DNA of 64,000 nucleotides from JAXLYX01 sp046351215 (GCA_046351215.1 JAXLYX010000013.1:124001-188000), one strand, 5' to 3'. Positions 33,712 through 44,458 are shown, counted from the stretch's first letter. Notes: generated by a model not told the origin, from the sequence alone. Translations and numbers: made by a program.

Positions 33712-34987
33712 GGGGAGGATCGTCGGGCAACCGGACCTCGATGCCGGGACCGTACGCGGTGTGCAGTCCCGCCGAGAGGGAGCCGTCCACGTCGCCGTAG
33801 TTCCGGTAGCCCACGAGGAGGTGGCCCGGGAACGCGCGCCACGGGAAGACGCGCCGCGTCACCGGATGGCGTCCGAGGATGGGATCGTCGAGGCCGATGG
33901 GACGCTCCGGCATCGCTCCGGTGCGTACGCGGTGGGCGAGGGTCGCGAGCGCGACGGCGGCAGCGCGGACGTTCCGCTCGCGCCGTGCGGCCACCGTGTC
34001 GAGGCTGTCGGCCGCGGAGACCATGTCCGTGCAGCCTCCGAGGCCGTCCTCGAGCCGATGACGCGCGACGACGGCTTCGATGTCCCAGACGAGCTCGCCC
34101 GGTGGCTTCTCGGGGAGCTCGAGCAGGAGCCGCCGCGTCCTCCGGGCGCCGTCGAGATGTCGCCACCAGTCGTAGTCGCGCTGGAGCTGATCGACGACCG
34201 CCTCGCGTTCGTAGTGCCCGAGCCACCAGGCGTAGGATGCGTCGTGAACGACGAGGGACTCGTGCGAATCGCGCCGCAGCTCGACGAAACGGTGCGCATG
34301 CGCTCTCAGCGTGTCGGTGCCCGGCCTCGGATGGCGCGCGAGCGTCGCAAAGGCTTCCGCGGCCCTCTCGAGGCTCTCCGCCGTCGCGCCGAGGGTATTC
34401 GTGCGCAGGGCTTCTGCGAGATCCGGGCTCCGGTCTGCGAGGTCATCGTCGATGCGTGCGAGCGCGACCATCGCGACGAGCGCCCGGTCCGGTGGATCGT
34501 AGTGCGCGGACGCCACGACGGCGTCGCGCGCGAGATAGGCGGGGAACCACTCGAGCCCACCATGTTCCTGCGGATCGTAGCCGATCGTACCGTCGCTCTC
34601 GCGAGCCGACGCGCATCGGATCGCGGCCGGCACGTGCGGAGGATCCGTCGCGAGCCACGCCGTCAGCTCCGCGCGTCGAGCCTCGAGGAAGGCCTCCTCG
34701 AGCGACCCGCCCTCGAAGAAGCGTGTATCGGGCAGGCCGTGATCTTCGAGCATCGCCCGTCCCACCGCCGCGAGACAGGCCTCGGACGTCCCGTCGATCG
34801 GCTCTCCCGAGAGCACGGGTCTGGTCCGACGCACGGGCCTGTCCCCCGCGATCTCCTCGGTGGCCGCCGTGGCTCGTGAGAGTCCGAGCGCCGGAACGAT
34901 CTTCGACGGGAACACGGAGATGACCACGCCGATCCCCGCGAGGAGGACCGAGAGCAGCGCGATGGAGAGTCCGGGGATGCGTCTCAT
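33659..34987 (-). CDS. Membrane-anchored protein of unknown function
   Basis: The 442-residue protein has one N-terminal transmembrane segment (IPGLSIALLSVLLAGIGVVISVF) and a long soluble part. This is helical and Arg/Asp-rich, with a Trp/Tyr cluster in the middle (DASYAWWLGHYERE, DYDWWRHLDG) and a C-terminal beta portion before a basic Pro-rich tail (PASPAPSPRRRRAR). No family is recognised. The tail overlaps the regulator gene on the other strand by 53 bp, so one of the two ends may be extended by drift. Upstream is a 384-base gap without a gene. Confidence 0.55.
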   Translation of the reverse strand: MRRIPGLSIALLSVLLAGIGVVISVFPSKIVPALGLSRATAATEEIAGDRPVRRTRPVLSGEPIDGTSEACLAAVGRAMLEDHGLPDTRFFEGGSLEEAFLEARRAELTAWLATDPPHVPAAIRCASARESDGTIGYDPQEHGGLEWFPAYLARDAVVASAHYDPPDRALVAMVALARIDDDLADRSPDLAEALRTNTLGATAESLERAAEAFATLARHPRPGTDTLRAHAHRFVELRRDSHESLVVHDASYAWWLGHYEREAVVDQLQRDYDWWRHLDGARRTRRLLLELPEKPPGELVWDIEAVVARHRLEDGLGGCTDMVSAADSLDTVAARRERNVRAAAVALATLAHRVRTGAMPERPIGLDDPILGRHPVTRRVFPWRAFPGHLLVGYRNYGDVDGSLSAGLHTAYGPGIEVRLPDDPPLNPPASPAPSPRRRRAR

Positions 34988-35371
34988 GGAGGCCGCGTCG
35001 TTCGTGGGAGCCTCGCACGACGAGAGTCCCAGGCGCATCCGCATCGTCGAACGAATCCGTCATCCGGGGCACGAGCACACGACGCCGATGCGCGACGCAT
35101 CCGTCGACCCCCTCGTGCGTGCGAGATCGACCCGAGAGCCCGCTCGTCCTGGACGGTCCGCGTCGGTACGTGCGCACCTGCCCACCTCGCCCACCCGCGC
35201 CCACGAATCGTCTTCGGCGCGCGGGAGGCCCCGCGACACGGCTACGTACGACGTCCTAGTCTGTCGGAGTCGTAGCTGTCGAAACCATTCGAGCTCCCGG
35301 GTAGGACCGGGGGACGTCCCGAGGCCGGTGCCTCGAGCCGAGCGATCGACTCCCACGAGGAGCATGCGCCC
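34988..35371. other. Intergenic region without a convincing gene
   Basis: No frame here looks like protein on either strand. It must hold the promoters of the divergent flanking genes. The only structure seen is a hairpin GATGCG-CGA-CGCATC at 35087-35101. A GAGGAG sequence near 35357 may be the ribosome-binding site of the repeat protein gene. Confidence 0.5.
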
Positions 35372-35737
35372 ATGTCGAACGAGAAGAAGACCCTGACCCC
35401 CGAAGACATCGTCACCAAGGAGAAGGTCGGCCGCCGTGACGCGCTCGGCCTCCTCGGCGCGGCGGTCGTGGGCGCCGCCGTCGTCACCGTCGGCGGCGGT
35501 CGCGCGAAGGCGCAGACCGACAGCGACACGGGTCCGGGTGCCGATCGCGCGGGCGGCGGTCGGACGGGCGGCACGGACTCGGACACGGGTCCGCGGGCGG
35601 ATCGCGCGGGTCACGGCAACACCGGCTCCACGGACTCGGACACGGGTCCGAACGCCGATCGCGCCGGTCGGGGTGGCTCGGGTCGCTCGGACAGCGACTC
35701 GGGTCCGGGCGCGGATCGCGCCGGCCACGGTCACTGA
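35372..35737 (+). CDS. Tat-exported protein with four 19-residue DSDTG repeats
   Basis: The 121-residue protein has a twin-arginine signal (residues 20-47, GRRDALGLLGAAVVGAAVV ending AKA) and a mature part made only of repeats: TDSDTGPGADRAGGGRTGG, TDSDTGPRADRAGHGNTGS, TDSDTGPNADRAGRGGSGR and a final SDSDSGPGADRAGHGH. The mature protein thus has no hydrophobic core and is probably disordered or ordered only on binding cations through its Asp residues. Export through Tat is unexpected for such a sequence, as Tat normally carries folded proteins. Alone in its transcription unit, followed by a strong hairpin. Function unknown. Confidence 0.8.
   Translation: MSNEKKTLTPEDIVTKEKVGRRDALGLLGAAVVGAAVVTVGGGRAKAQTDSDTGPGADRAGGGRTGGTDSDTGPRADRAGHGNTGSTDSDTGPNADRAGRGGSGRSDSDSGPGADRAGHGH
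35516..35734 (+). repeat. 57-bp coding tandem repeats, four copies
   Basis: Three full 57-bp units (35516-35572, 35573-35629, 35630-35686) and a 48-bp partial one (35687-35734) encode the 19-residue repeats. The core GACTCGGACACGGGTCCG-type segment is the most constant part, and third positions differ among copies, so the duplication is not recent. Confidence 0.85.
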
Positions 35738-35754
35738 GCTCCTCGGGCATCGGG

Positions 35755-35785
35755 AGGGCGGAACGGCCGAGCGCCGCTCCGCCCT
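35755..35785 (+). terminator. Strong hairpin after repeat-protein gene
   Basis: Arms AGGGCGGA (35755-35762) and TCCGCCCT (35778-35785) extend inward after one mismatch through CGGC/GCCG. It is followed only by TTCGCATT, a poor T-tract, but its position 18 bases after the stop fits a terminator. Confidence 0.6.
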
Positions 35786-35827
35786 TCGCATTCCGTCCGT
35801 TCGCATGCGTTCGTGTAGAGTGGCCGC

Positions 35828-36613
35828 ATGCGGAAGAAGAACCTCGCCTTCGTCGCCTTCCTCTTCGTCCTCTTCGCCGGCGGCTGTGCCGAGCTCTCGT
35901 CCATGCTCGGCGGCTCGTCCGCGCCCGTCCGCCCCGACCCGCCGAACGTCCGCATCGCGGAAGTGCGCGTGGTGCAGCTGCCGACGGCGCGCGAGCTCGC
36001 GGGCTACTACTGCCCGCAGTACCTCAATCCCCTCGTCTGCCGCGCGTTCGGGAGCTCGAACGTGCAGGCGCGCTTCGCCTTCGACCTCGAGATCGAGATC
36101 GCGAATCCGAACCGCGTGCCCCTGCCGCTCGTGCAGGCGCTCGTCGCGTTCGACGCCTATCCGGACGCACGCGACTCGGCGAGCCTCGGGAGCGCCTGCG
36201 TCAGCCTCTGCGGCGACGAGAGCCAGTGCAGCGCGGCCGCGGCCGATGCTTGCCGCTCCAACGAACCGACGATCCACGACGTCGACTCGTTCGCCCGCGC
36301 CACGGTGGGGTTCCTCGTCGGCATGGCCACCGGCACGGTGGATCCGCGCAACGTCTCGGTTCGCACGGTCGCGCCCGGCGAGAGCGTCCGCACCGTCGTG
36401 CGCCTCGAGCTCGACGCCCCGAAGATGCTCGACCTGATGCGTCGCCTCGGACGGGACCTCCGCGACGACCTCCAGCACGGCCGCGTCCCCTCGTTCGTGA
36501 TTCCCTACGAGGTGCAGGGCGCCGTCTGGGTCGAGGTCCAGTCGTTCGGACGCTTCGCCGCGAACTTCGGTCCGCTGCGCGGCGAATTCCACATCGACGA
36601 TTCGCGACGCTGA
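35828..36613 (+). CDS. LEA-type-2/WHy-domain-like lipoprotein
   Basis: The 261-residue protein has a lipoprotein signal (LFVLFAGGC, Cys20) followed by a domain with the Late Embryogenesis Abundant type 2 (WHy) pattern: RFAFDLEIEIANPNRVPLPL (the typical V/L-x-V-x-N-P-N-x-x-P-L motif), an insert with four cysteines, RTVAPGESVRTVVRLELDAP and a final strand region. Related bacterial proteins are periplasmic and linked to stress or lipid handling, without firm function. The Cys-rich insert (ACVSLCGDESQC) is unusual for the family. Confidence 0.72.
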   Translation: MRKKNLAFVAFLFVLFAGGCAELSSMLGGSSAPVRPDPPNVRIAEVRVVQLPTARELAGYYCPQYLNPLVCRAFGSSNVQARFAFDLEIEIANPNRVPLPLVQALVAFDAYPDARDSASLGSACVSLCGDESQCSAAAADACRSNEPTIHDVDSFARATVGFLVGMATGTVDPRNVSVRTVAPGESVRTVVRLELDAPKMLDLMRRLGRDLRDDLQHGRVPSFVIPYEVQGAVWVEVQSFGRFAANFGPLRGEFHIDDSRR

Positions 36614-36644
36614 CTCGCTCCGGCGTGCAGGGGAGGCGTCGGGC

Positions 36645-37013
36645 TCAGCCGAAGAACGGGGTCGTCGGCTGCAGCACGGCCTCCGAGAGCGCGCTGGTCC
36701 GGATCCCCGTGACCTTCTGGTACTCGGGGTCGGCGACCATGCTCAGGAAGGCCTTGCGCGAAGGGTAGCGGACGAGGAGCACCGCATCCCAGGCCTGGCC
36801 CGGCTCGGCGACGAGCGCCTCGTGCCCGGCGCCGAAGTAGAGCATCTCGCCTCCGACCTTCGCGAGGAAGGGCCCCGTGGCGCGCGCGTACTCCGCGTAG
36901 CGCTCGCGTCCTCCGTCCTCGCGGAACCGCAGGAGGTTCAGCATCACGATGGGCTTCCCATCGTCCGCCTGGAAGAATTTCTTGAGGTCCGCGCCCTTGG
37001 GATCGATGGCCAT
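36645..37013 (-). CDS. DUF1330/EthD-like dimeric alpha-beta barrel protein
   Basis: The ATG at 37013 gives a 122-residue protein with the DUF1330 pattern: PIVMLNLLRFREDGGRERYA, FLAKVGGEMLYFGAGHEALV, AWDAVLLVRYPSRKAFLSMV and DPEYQKVTGIRTSAL. These small ferredoxin-like-fold proteins form dimers and often bind or modify small molecules, with unknown function. The frame stays open upstream, but those residues do not resemble the family. Confidence 0.85.
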   Translation of the reverse strand: MAIDPKGADLKKFFQADDGKPIVMLNLLRFREDGGRERYAEYARATGPFLAKVGGEMLYFGAGHEALVAEPGQAWDAVLLVRYPSRKAFLSMVADPEYQKVTGIRTSALSEAVLQPTTPFFG

Positions 37014-37237
37014 GTCCGCTCCTTCGGGCCCAGGATACCGCCCCGCGGCGATTTCCCGAGCGGAACGGAGGCGAATGCGCCCTGCCTCCGCCACATGGGT
37101 GAGGAGCGTCTCGCGGGAGGTGGGGACGGCCCGGACAGGGGTTCGAGCGACGAAATCGGCCATGGAGCTGTGAGCTCCCTTGCAGTGCGCTAGGACGTGC
37201 CTAGCTGGCCGTCAGCGCTTCTTCCCGGGGGAACTCC

Positions 37238-38293
37238 ATGCTTCGAAACGATCCGTCTCGCGTGCTCGCGAGCCTGCTCCTCGCGCTCGCCGTCGCGCAT
37301 CCGACCGCGCACGCCGACGAGCCGGCGCCCGCGGCCGATTCCGCGCCCGCGATCCCACCCGCGCCGGCGGTCGATTCCGCGCCCGCGGCCGGTTCCGCGC
37401 CGCAGGTGGAGCTCGGCCGCCTCGACACGGATCCGCGCGACGTCGAGCGTCGGCCGACGAAGGGTGGCCGGGCCCAGCTCGTGGTCGGCATGAGCCTCCT
37501 CGGCGCCGGCGTGGCGCTCGAGCTCTGCGGGCTCGTGCCCTGCGATCACACGCGCGCATGGGCCGGGGCGACGCTCCTCGGCCTCGGCGCCGGTCTCGGA
37601 GTCTCGCTGCTCGCGACGCCACGGGAGGGAATTCCCGCGGGCCAGGCGAGCGCCCTGAACAGCGGTGGCTGGATGGGCACGCTCGTCGGCTTCGAGGTCG
37701 CCGGTCTCGTCTCCCGCTACGAGGCCGACGGATCGTTCGTGCACTACCGGGCTCCGATCCTCGGCGTGCTCGGCGGTCAGCTCGGCGGCATCGCCCTCGG
37801 CTACGGGCTCGATCGCGTGTTCCGTCCGAGGCCCGGCGAGGTCGCGATGGGCGACAGCGCCGGAATCTGGCTGACCGGCCTCGTGGTGGGCACGGTCGCG
37901 CTCGCGAACGATGGCTTCGACGGCAACCGGACCTTCGTCCGCGCCTTGATGGGCGGCATGCTCGCCTCGACGACGGCGGGCCTCGTCGGCGGCGCCGTGC
38001 TCGGTCGCCACGTCCGCGCGAGCCGTCAGCGCGTCCTGCTCATCGACGCGGGCGGCATCCTCGGCGCCGGCACGTCCGCCCTCCTGGCCTGGCTCGTCCG
38101 CGGCAACGACCTCACGGGTCGTGGCGTCGCCGGCTCGCTGATCGGCGGCGCCGTGATCGGCCTCGGCGGCACCTACGTGCTCACGCGGAACTGGGATCGT
38201 CGCGAGACCGAGGAGCAGGCGTCCCCGGTCTCCTTCCAGGTCTCCCCGACGCAGGGCGGCGCGGTCGCGATGGTCTCGGGCAAGCTGCGCTGA
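37238..38293 (+). CDS. Gly-rich multi-pass envelope protein of unknown function
   Basis: The 351-residue protein has a signal peptide (about 1-27), an Ala/Pro linker with ADSAPAIPPAPAVDSAPAAG-type repeats (about 30-65), then a series of Gly-rich hydrophobic segments separated by short polar turns (for example GMSLLGAGVALELCGLVPCD, LGLGAGLGVSLLA, VLGGQLGGIALGYGLDRVF), ending in a beta-like tail. The pattern could be amphipathic beta strands of a barrel or membrane helices; the repeated Gly/Leu spacing suggests glycine-zipper packing. No family is recognised. Confidence 0.58.
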   Translation: MLRNDPSRVLASLLLALAVAHPTAHADEPAPAADSAPAIPPAPAVDSAPAAGSAPQVELGRLDTDPRDVERRPTKGGRAQLVVGMSLLGAGVALELCGLVPCDHTRAWAGATLLGLGAGLGVSLLATPREGIPAGQASALNSGGWMGTLVGFEVAGLVSRYEADGSFVHYRAPILGVLGGQLGGIALGYGLDRVFRPRPGEVAMGDSAGIWLTGLVVGTVALANDGFDGNRTFVRALMGGMLASTTAGLVGGAVLGRHVRASRQRVLLIDAGGILGAGTSALLAWLVRGNDLTGRGVAGSLIGGAVIGLGGTYVLTRNWDRRETEEQASPVSFQVSPTQGGAVAMVSGKLR

Positions 38294-38318
38294 GCCGGCG
38301 GAGAGGCGCTCGCGCGCG

Positions 38319-39128
38319 TCAGCCGCGCGCGAAGTGCTCGGCGAGGAGCTCGTTCACCGCCTGGGGGTGCTGGATCGGGAGCGCGTGCGAGGCGTCGTCG
38401 AATTCGACGTAGCGCGCGGAGCCGATCGCCCCCGAGAGGCGCATGCCGAACTCGGGCCGCGCGATCGGATCGTGCGAGCCCACCATCACGAGGGTCGGGA
38501 TCGAGGCGAGCTCGGGCAGGCGTTCGCTCGCGTCGTGACGCCCCATCGCCTCGAGCTGCTGGGAGACCACGTCCGGTGCGTCCGCGAGGTCCCGTCCGAA
38601 GACCTCCTCGAGCTGCGCGACGGCGGAGGCACGTCCGCGGGATGCGAGATAGGCGCGCGGCAGGACCATCTCGGCGAAGGCGTTCCGACGCATCGAGGCG
38701 GTGCCGACGCGCGTACGGAGGCCGAGACCGAGCATCCGCGCGGAGAGCGAGAGCGCCTCCTTGCCCTTCGAGAAGGTGCAGAGCAGGGAGAGCGTCCGCA
38801 CGCGGTGCGGATGATCGAGCGCGAGCTGGGTCGCGACGACGCCGCCCATCGAATGGCCGACGATGTGGGCGCGCCCCCAGCCGAGGGCGTCGAGGAGGGC
38901 GACGGCGTCGTCGACGAGGAGCTCGATCGAGAGCGGAGACGTGGGACCCGTGCTCTCGCCGACGCCCCGATGGTCGTAGGCGACGCAGTCGAAGCGATGC
39001 CGGAGCGAGTCGATCTGCGGTCTCCAGCCGCAGCCGGCGATCCCGACGCCCTGGATGAAGAGGACGGGCGGACCGTGGCCCTCGCGCTCGTAATGGAGCC
39101 GCGCTCCGTTCGCTTCGACGATCGGCAT
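38319..39128 (-). CDS. Alpha/beta hydrolase of the lactonase/esterase type
   Basis: The 269-residue protein is a complete alpha/beta hydrolase: oxyanion strand VLFIQGVGIAGCGW, CVAYDHRGVGEST, nucleophile VGHSMGGVVATQLA (Ser in GxSxG), probable acid in MVGSHDPIARP and histidine in DASHALPIQHP. The pattern DHRGVGES and the N-terminal ANGARLHYEREGHGPP resemble 3-oxoadipate enol-lactonase-like and related hydrolases. The gene lies 59 bases downstream of a TetR regulator gene on the same strand, so it is probably cotranscribed and autoregulated. Confidence 0.87.
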   Translation of the reverse strand: MPIVEANGARLHYEREGHGPPVLFIQGVGIAGCGWRPQIDSLRHRFDCVAYDHRGVGESTGPTSPLSIELLVDDAVALLDALGWGRAHIVGHSMGGVVATQLALDHPHRVRTLSLLCTFSKGKEALSLSARMLGLGLRTRVGTASMRRNAFAEMVLPRAYLASRGRASAVAQLEEVFGRDLADAPDVVSQQLEAMGRHDASERLPELASIPTLVMVGSHDPIARPEFGMRLSGAIGSARYVEFDDASHALPIQHPQAVNELLAEHFARG

Positions 39129-39187
39129 GGTCCGCTCCCTCTCCGGGGATCGTAGAGCATTCCGCGCGCCGAGCCATCCGCGATCGG

Positions 39188-39820
39188 TCAGCCCTCCCGC
39201 GGCGCCAACATCGGCGCGATCGCGTTCCGCGCGAGCTTGCGCACCGCCTTCTCGTCGTCGAGGGGCACGATGCTGTCGGGCAGGAAGAGGAACGAGAGAC
39301 CGAGGCGCACGACCAGCTCGGCGACGAGCTCGACGTCGGCCCCGCCCTTCGTCTTCTTGCGACGGCGATCGCCGCGGAGCTGGGCCGCCATGAACGCGCG
39401 CAGGAGCGCGAAGACCTCGGGCGTGCCGACGACGTTCAACGCGTCCTCGCGCTCGTGGCGGAAGATGCGGACGAGCAAGGGATGCTCGCGCGCGATGCGC
39501 AGCGCCGCGACGAAGCCCTCGACGATCTGCTCCTCGGGCTCGAGCGCGACGTCGACCGACGCGCGCAAGCTCGTGAGGTTCTTGCGGAGCTCCCGCACCA
39601 TCAGCGCGTCGAGCAGGCCCTGCTTGTCGGTGAAGCGACGGTAGACGGTGATGCGTCCGACACCGGCGCGCTGCGCCACGTCCTCCACCGTCAGGTGACG
39701 GAGCCCGGAGAGCACCGCGAGCTCGAGCGCGGCGTCGAGGATCTTCTCGCTCGTCGCGTCGTCGGGCATCGGCGCCCGCGGATCGAGCGCTCGCGCGAAG
39801 AGGGTCGTGGCGTTGGTCAT
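39188..39820 (-). CDS. TetR-family transcriptional regulator
   Basis: The 210-residue protein has the TetR helix-turn-helix near the N-terminus (SEKILDAALELAVLSGLRHL then VEDVAQRAGVGRITVYRRFT, DKQGLLDALMVRE) and a helical ligand-binding domain. The ATG at 39820 is chosen because it gives a normal N-terminal arm; the open frame upstream enters the intergenic dyad. It precedes a hydrolase gene and is divergent from the di-haem cytochrome gene, with a nested palindrome in between. Confidence 0.88.
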   Translation of the reverse strand: MTNATTLFARALDPRAPMPDDATSEKILDAALELAVLSGLRHLTVEDVAQRAGVGRITVYRRFTDKQGLLDALMVRELRKNLTSLRASVDVALEPEEQIVEGFVAALRIAREHPLLVRIFRHEREDALNVVGTPEVFALLRAFMAAQLRGDRRRKKTKGGADVELVAELVVRLGLSFLFLPDSIVPLDDEKAVRKLARNAIAPMLAPREG

Positions 39821-39895
39821 CTCGGGGCTCCCGGGCCGGACGCGGATGCACGCAGGGTAGAGGACGCGCCGGCCGAGGGCTACGGTCAAATGGGC

Positions 39896-39922
39896 CAATA
39901 GAAACGGGTGATACACCTATTG
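39896..39922. promoter_or_regulatory. Nested dyad, likely TetR operator
   Basis: Outer arms CAATAG (39896-39901) and CTATTG (39917-39922) enclose inner arms GGTG (39907-39910) and CACC (39914-39917). The element lies 76 bases upstream of tetR and 54 bases upstream of the divergent cytochrome gene, so it may control both. The local AT content is much higher than in the surroundings, as expected for a promoter. Confidence 0.5.
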
Positions 39923-39975
39923 TCTGTTTGTTTCATCCGGGTGCAGTTTGATCGGGCTTCGAGGAGGAGGCCCCC

Positions 39976-42216
<2,241 letters not shown>

Positions 42217-42252
42217 CGGCGGCCGAGGCCGGGGTGCTCCCCCGGCCTCGCT

Positions 42253-42885
42253 TCAGCGCCCGTACGTCCCGACGATCCGTCCCCACGCGAGCGTGTGCTG
42301 CGAGACCGCGAAGCGGACGAACGCACCCGTTGCGCCCGGCGGCAGGCCGAGGTGGTCGACGTCGAGGGCGTAGACGGTGAAGACGTACCGATGCGGCGCT
42401 CCGGGCGGCGGGCAGGGACCGCCATAGCCCGGACCGCCGAAGTCGGTGTGCAGCTCGACCGAGCCCGAGGGGAGCGGTCCACCCGACGGGAGCGAGGTCG
42501 TTCCCGCGGGGACGTCGGTCGCGAGCCAGTGGAAGAAGCCGACGCCGGTCGGCGCGTCCGGATCGTGGACGACGACAGCGAAGCTCTTCGTGCCCTCGGG
42601 CACCGCCGACCAATGGAGCTCGGGCGCGTGGTTTCCACCCGTGCAGCCGAAGCCGTTCAGCACCTGCGCGTCGCCGAGGCGGCCTCCGTCCTCGAAATCG
42701 GCGCTCGCGAGCGCGAGCGTCCGGGGGGCCGACGGATGGTCCTGGAGCGGGAGCTCGGGCGCGACGCAGGACGGAGTGGGCGTGTGCGCCACGTGCTCCG
42801 ACGTGCCTCCGCATGCGCCGACGAGGGCGCCGGAGACGACGACGAAGGCGCGCGCGGAGCGCGAACGGACGATCGAGTGGGTCAT
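42253..42885 (-). CDS. YbhB/YbcL-family PEBP-like lipoprotein
   Basis: The 210-residue protein has a lipoprotein signal (VVVSGALVGAC, Cys25) and the bacterial phosphatidylethanolamine-binding/Raf-kinase-inhibitor fold: GNHAPELHWSAVPEGTKSFA, VVVHDPDAPTGVGFFHWLAT (ligand-pocket motif D-x-D-A-P), GGPLPSGSVELHTDFGGPGY followed by GGPCPPPGAPHRYVFTVYAL. Family members bind anionic ligands; physiological roles are unclear. Being a lipoprotein, it should face the periplasm. ATG 42885 is chosen over one six bases upstream because of ribosome-binding-site spacing. Confidence 0.88.
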   Translation of the reverse strand: MTHSIVRSRSARAFVVVSGALVGACGGTSEHVAHTPTPSCVAPELPLQDHPSAPRTLALASADFEDGGRLGDAQVLNGFGCTGGNHAPELHWSAVPEGTKSFAVVVHDPDAPTGVGFFHWLATDVPAGTTSLPSGGPLPSGSVELHTDFGGPGYGGPCPPPGAPHRYVFTVYALDVDHLGLPPGATGAFVRFAVSQHTLAWGRIVGTYGR

Positions 42886-42982
42886 GGCCATCCCTTGCCG
42901 CGGGCCGGGCGGATCGTCCACGTGGATTCGTGAATCGACGTCACGCGCCTCGGGCCCCGATCCCGCGTACAGTAGGGGCCTC

Positions 42983-43456
42983 ATGACGACCCTCTTCCTC
43001 CACGGCGACCTCTTCGAGTCCGCGAACGAGCGCAGCGGCAAGCGCGCCCTCGCCTTCGGCGCCGATTGCTCCGGCACGATGGACGCCGGCGTCGCCGTCG
43101 CCTTCCGCACCCGCTTCCCCGCCTTCGCCGAGGCCTTCGCCGCGCACGGCGCGACCCATGCGATGCAGCCCGGGGACCTCTTCGCGTTCTCCGAGGGCGA
43201 GACCACGATCTACGCCCTCGGCATCCAACAGGCGGGCTCGAGGCCGAAGGTCTCGCACCTCGAGCGCGCGGCCCAGAAGATGCTCGCGCATGCCGTCGCC
43301 GAGAGCATCCCCGTGATCTTCCTCCCCCGCCTCGGCGCCGGGAAGAACGGCCTCGACTGGCTCCGCGTGAAGAACCTGCTGACCGAGCTCGGCAAGCGCG
43401 GCCCCACCGAGCTCGTCGTCTTCGAGCAGTTCATCCGGACACGGCCCGCGACCTGA
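42983..43456 (+). CDS. Macro-domain protein
   Basis: The 157-residue protein matches macro domains that bind ADP-ribose: GDLFESANERSGKRALAFGA (start of the fold), a segment like C-x-G-x-M-x-x-G-x-A-x-x-F-x-x-x-F-P (GTMDAGVAVAFRTRFPAFAE), GDLFAFSEGETTIYALGIQQ and IPVIFLPRLGAGKNGLDWLR, the characteristic P-x-L-G-x-G-x-x-G-L-x-W motif. Such proteins may remove ADP-ribose from proteins or nucleic acids, or process ADP-ribose derivatives. Eighteen bases separate it from the DUF2721 gene, so they probably form an operon. Confidence 0.85.
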   Translation: MTTLFLHGDLFESANERSGKRALAFGADCSGTMDAGVAVAFRTRFPAFAEAFAAHGATHAMQPGDLFAFSEGETTIYALGIQQAGSRPKVSHLERAAQKMLAHAVAESIPVIFLPRLGAGKNGLDWLRVKNLLTELGKRGPTELVVFEQFIRTRPAT

Positions 43457-43473
43457 GGGGGTATCCTCCCTCC

Positions 43474-43929
43474 GTGGATCCCCAAGGCCTCGATCAGGTC
43501 GCCCGCATCCTGCAGCTGAGCATCACGCCGGTGGCGCTCATCAGCGGCGTCGGCCTGCTCCTGCTCTCGATGACGAACCGGCTCGGTCGCATCGTCGATC
43601 GCTCGCGCGCGCTCGGACGCGAGGCGAAGCAGCCCATGGACGACGAAGCCCGGCGCGCGCTCTCCGCGGAGCTCGCGATCCTCTTCCAGCGCGCCCGGCT
43701 GATGCAGCTCGCCATCGCTTCGATCGCGACCTGCATCTTCCTCGCCGCGCTGATGGTTGCCTCGCTCTTCGCCATGAACCTCCTGCACGACGACCTCGGC
43801 TCCCTCGTGCTCGGCCTCTTCGCGCTGAACCTCCTCTTCCTCGTCGTCTCGATCGTCTGCTTCCTCGGCGACATCTTCCTGAGCATCCGTTGGCTGCACG
43901 CGAGCCACGAGGACGATCCGAAGGCGTGA
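43474..43929 (+). CDS. DUF2721 membrane protein
   Basis: A GTG start gives a 151-residue protein with the DUF2721 pattern: ITPVALISGVGLLLLSMTNR then LGRIVDRSRALGRE, a cytoplasmic helix with AELAILFQRARLMQLAIASI and two further membrane segments (about 75-100 and 108-132). The family is widespread and has no known function. It follows the macro-domain gene closely. Confidence 0.88.
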   Translation: MDPQGLDQVARILQLSITPVALISGVGLLLLSMTNRLGRIVDRSRALGREAKQPMDDEARRALSAELAILFQRARLMQLAIASIATCIFLAALMVASLFAMNLLHDDLGSLVLGLFALNLLFLVVSIVCFLGDIFLSIRWLHASHEDDPKA

Positions 43930-43999
43930 GGCGCGAGCAGCGCCTGCAAGGGCTCGAGGGGCGGGTCCGACGGACGCTGGCGCCGTCCCGAGCCGGGCC

Positions 44000-44458
44000 T
44001 CAGCGCCGCACGGCGAGGTCGAAGGTGACGAGGCAGCGCTGGGAGCAGACCGGCGGGAGGACCCAGCCCGAGACGAGCCGCCCTTCGAGGGTCGAGGCCG
44101 AGGTCCGGCGGAAGGTCCACCGCTCCTCGAGGCGCTTGCCGGGGCAGCTCCCCCGCGCCTCGAAGTCGCCCTCGGCGACGAGCGCATCGCCTTCGACGTG
44201 CGCGGCGTAGGTGCGGTCGACGACGTCCGCGAAGAGCGTGCGCGTCACGGGATCGATCGTGACGTGGCGGGCCGCCAGGTAGACCTGGCCCTGGCAGCCG
44301 TCCGCCGCCGGCGAGCCCTCGATCGTCCAAGTGCCCGCGAAGTCCTCGAGGCTGGCGGTCGCCTCGGTACGACCCGCGCTCGACGCGGCTCCGCCGCAGC
44401 TCGAGAGCACGAGCCAGACGACGACGCCCCCCACGGTTCCCGCCATTCGTCGGAGCAT
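44000..44458 (-). CDS. Small lipoprotein of unknown function
   Basis: The ATG at 44458 has GGGAGG six bases upstream. The 152-residue protein has a lipoprotein signal (VWLVLSSC, Cys20) and a beta-rich domain that resembles a lipocalin-like or META-type barrel (DFAGTWTIEGSPAADGC at its start, ending VTFDLAVRR), with four Cys that probably form disulphides. No specific family is certain. Confidence 0.62.
   Translation of the reverse strand: MLRRMAGTVGGVVVWLVLSSCGGAASSAGRTEATASLEDFAGTWTIEGSPAADGCQGQVYLAARHVTIDPVTRTLFADVVDRTYAAHVEGDALVAEGDFEARGSCPGKRLEERWTFRRTSASTLEGRLVSGWVLPPVCSQRCLVTFDLAVRR

Noticed and set aside
34860..35396. 178-codon plus-strand frame in the gap before the DSDTG-repeat gene
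   Set aside because: Its first part is antisense to the membrane protein gene and the rest is Arg/Ser/Thr-rich without structure; no plausible ribosome-binding site.
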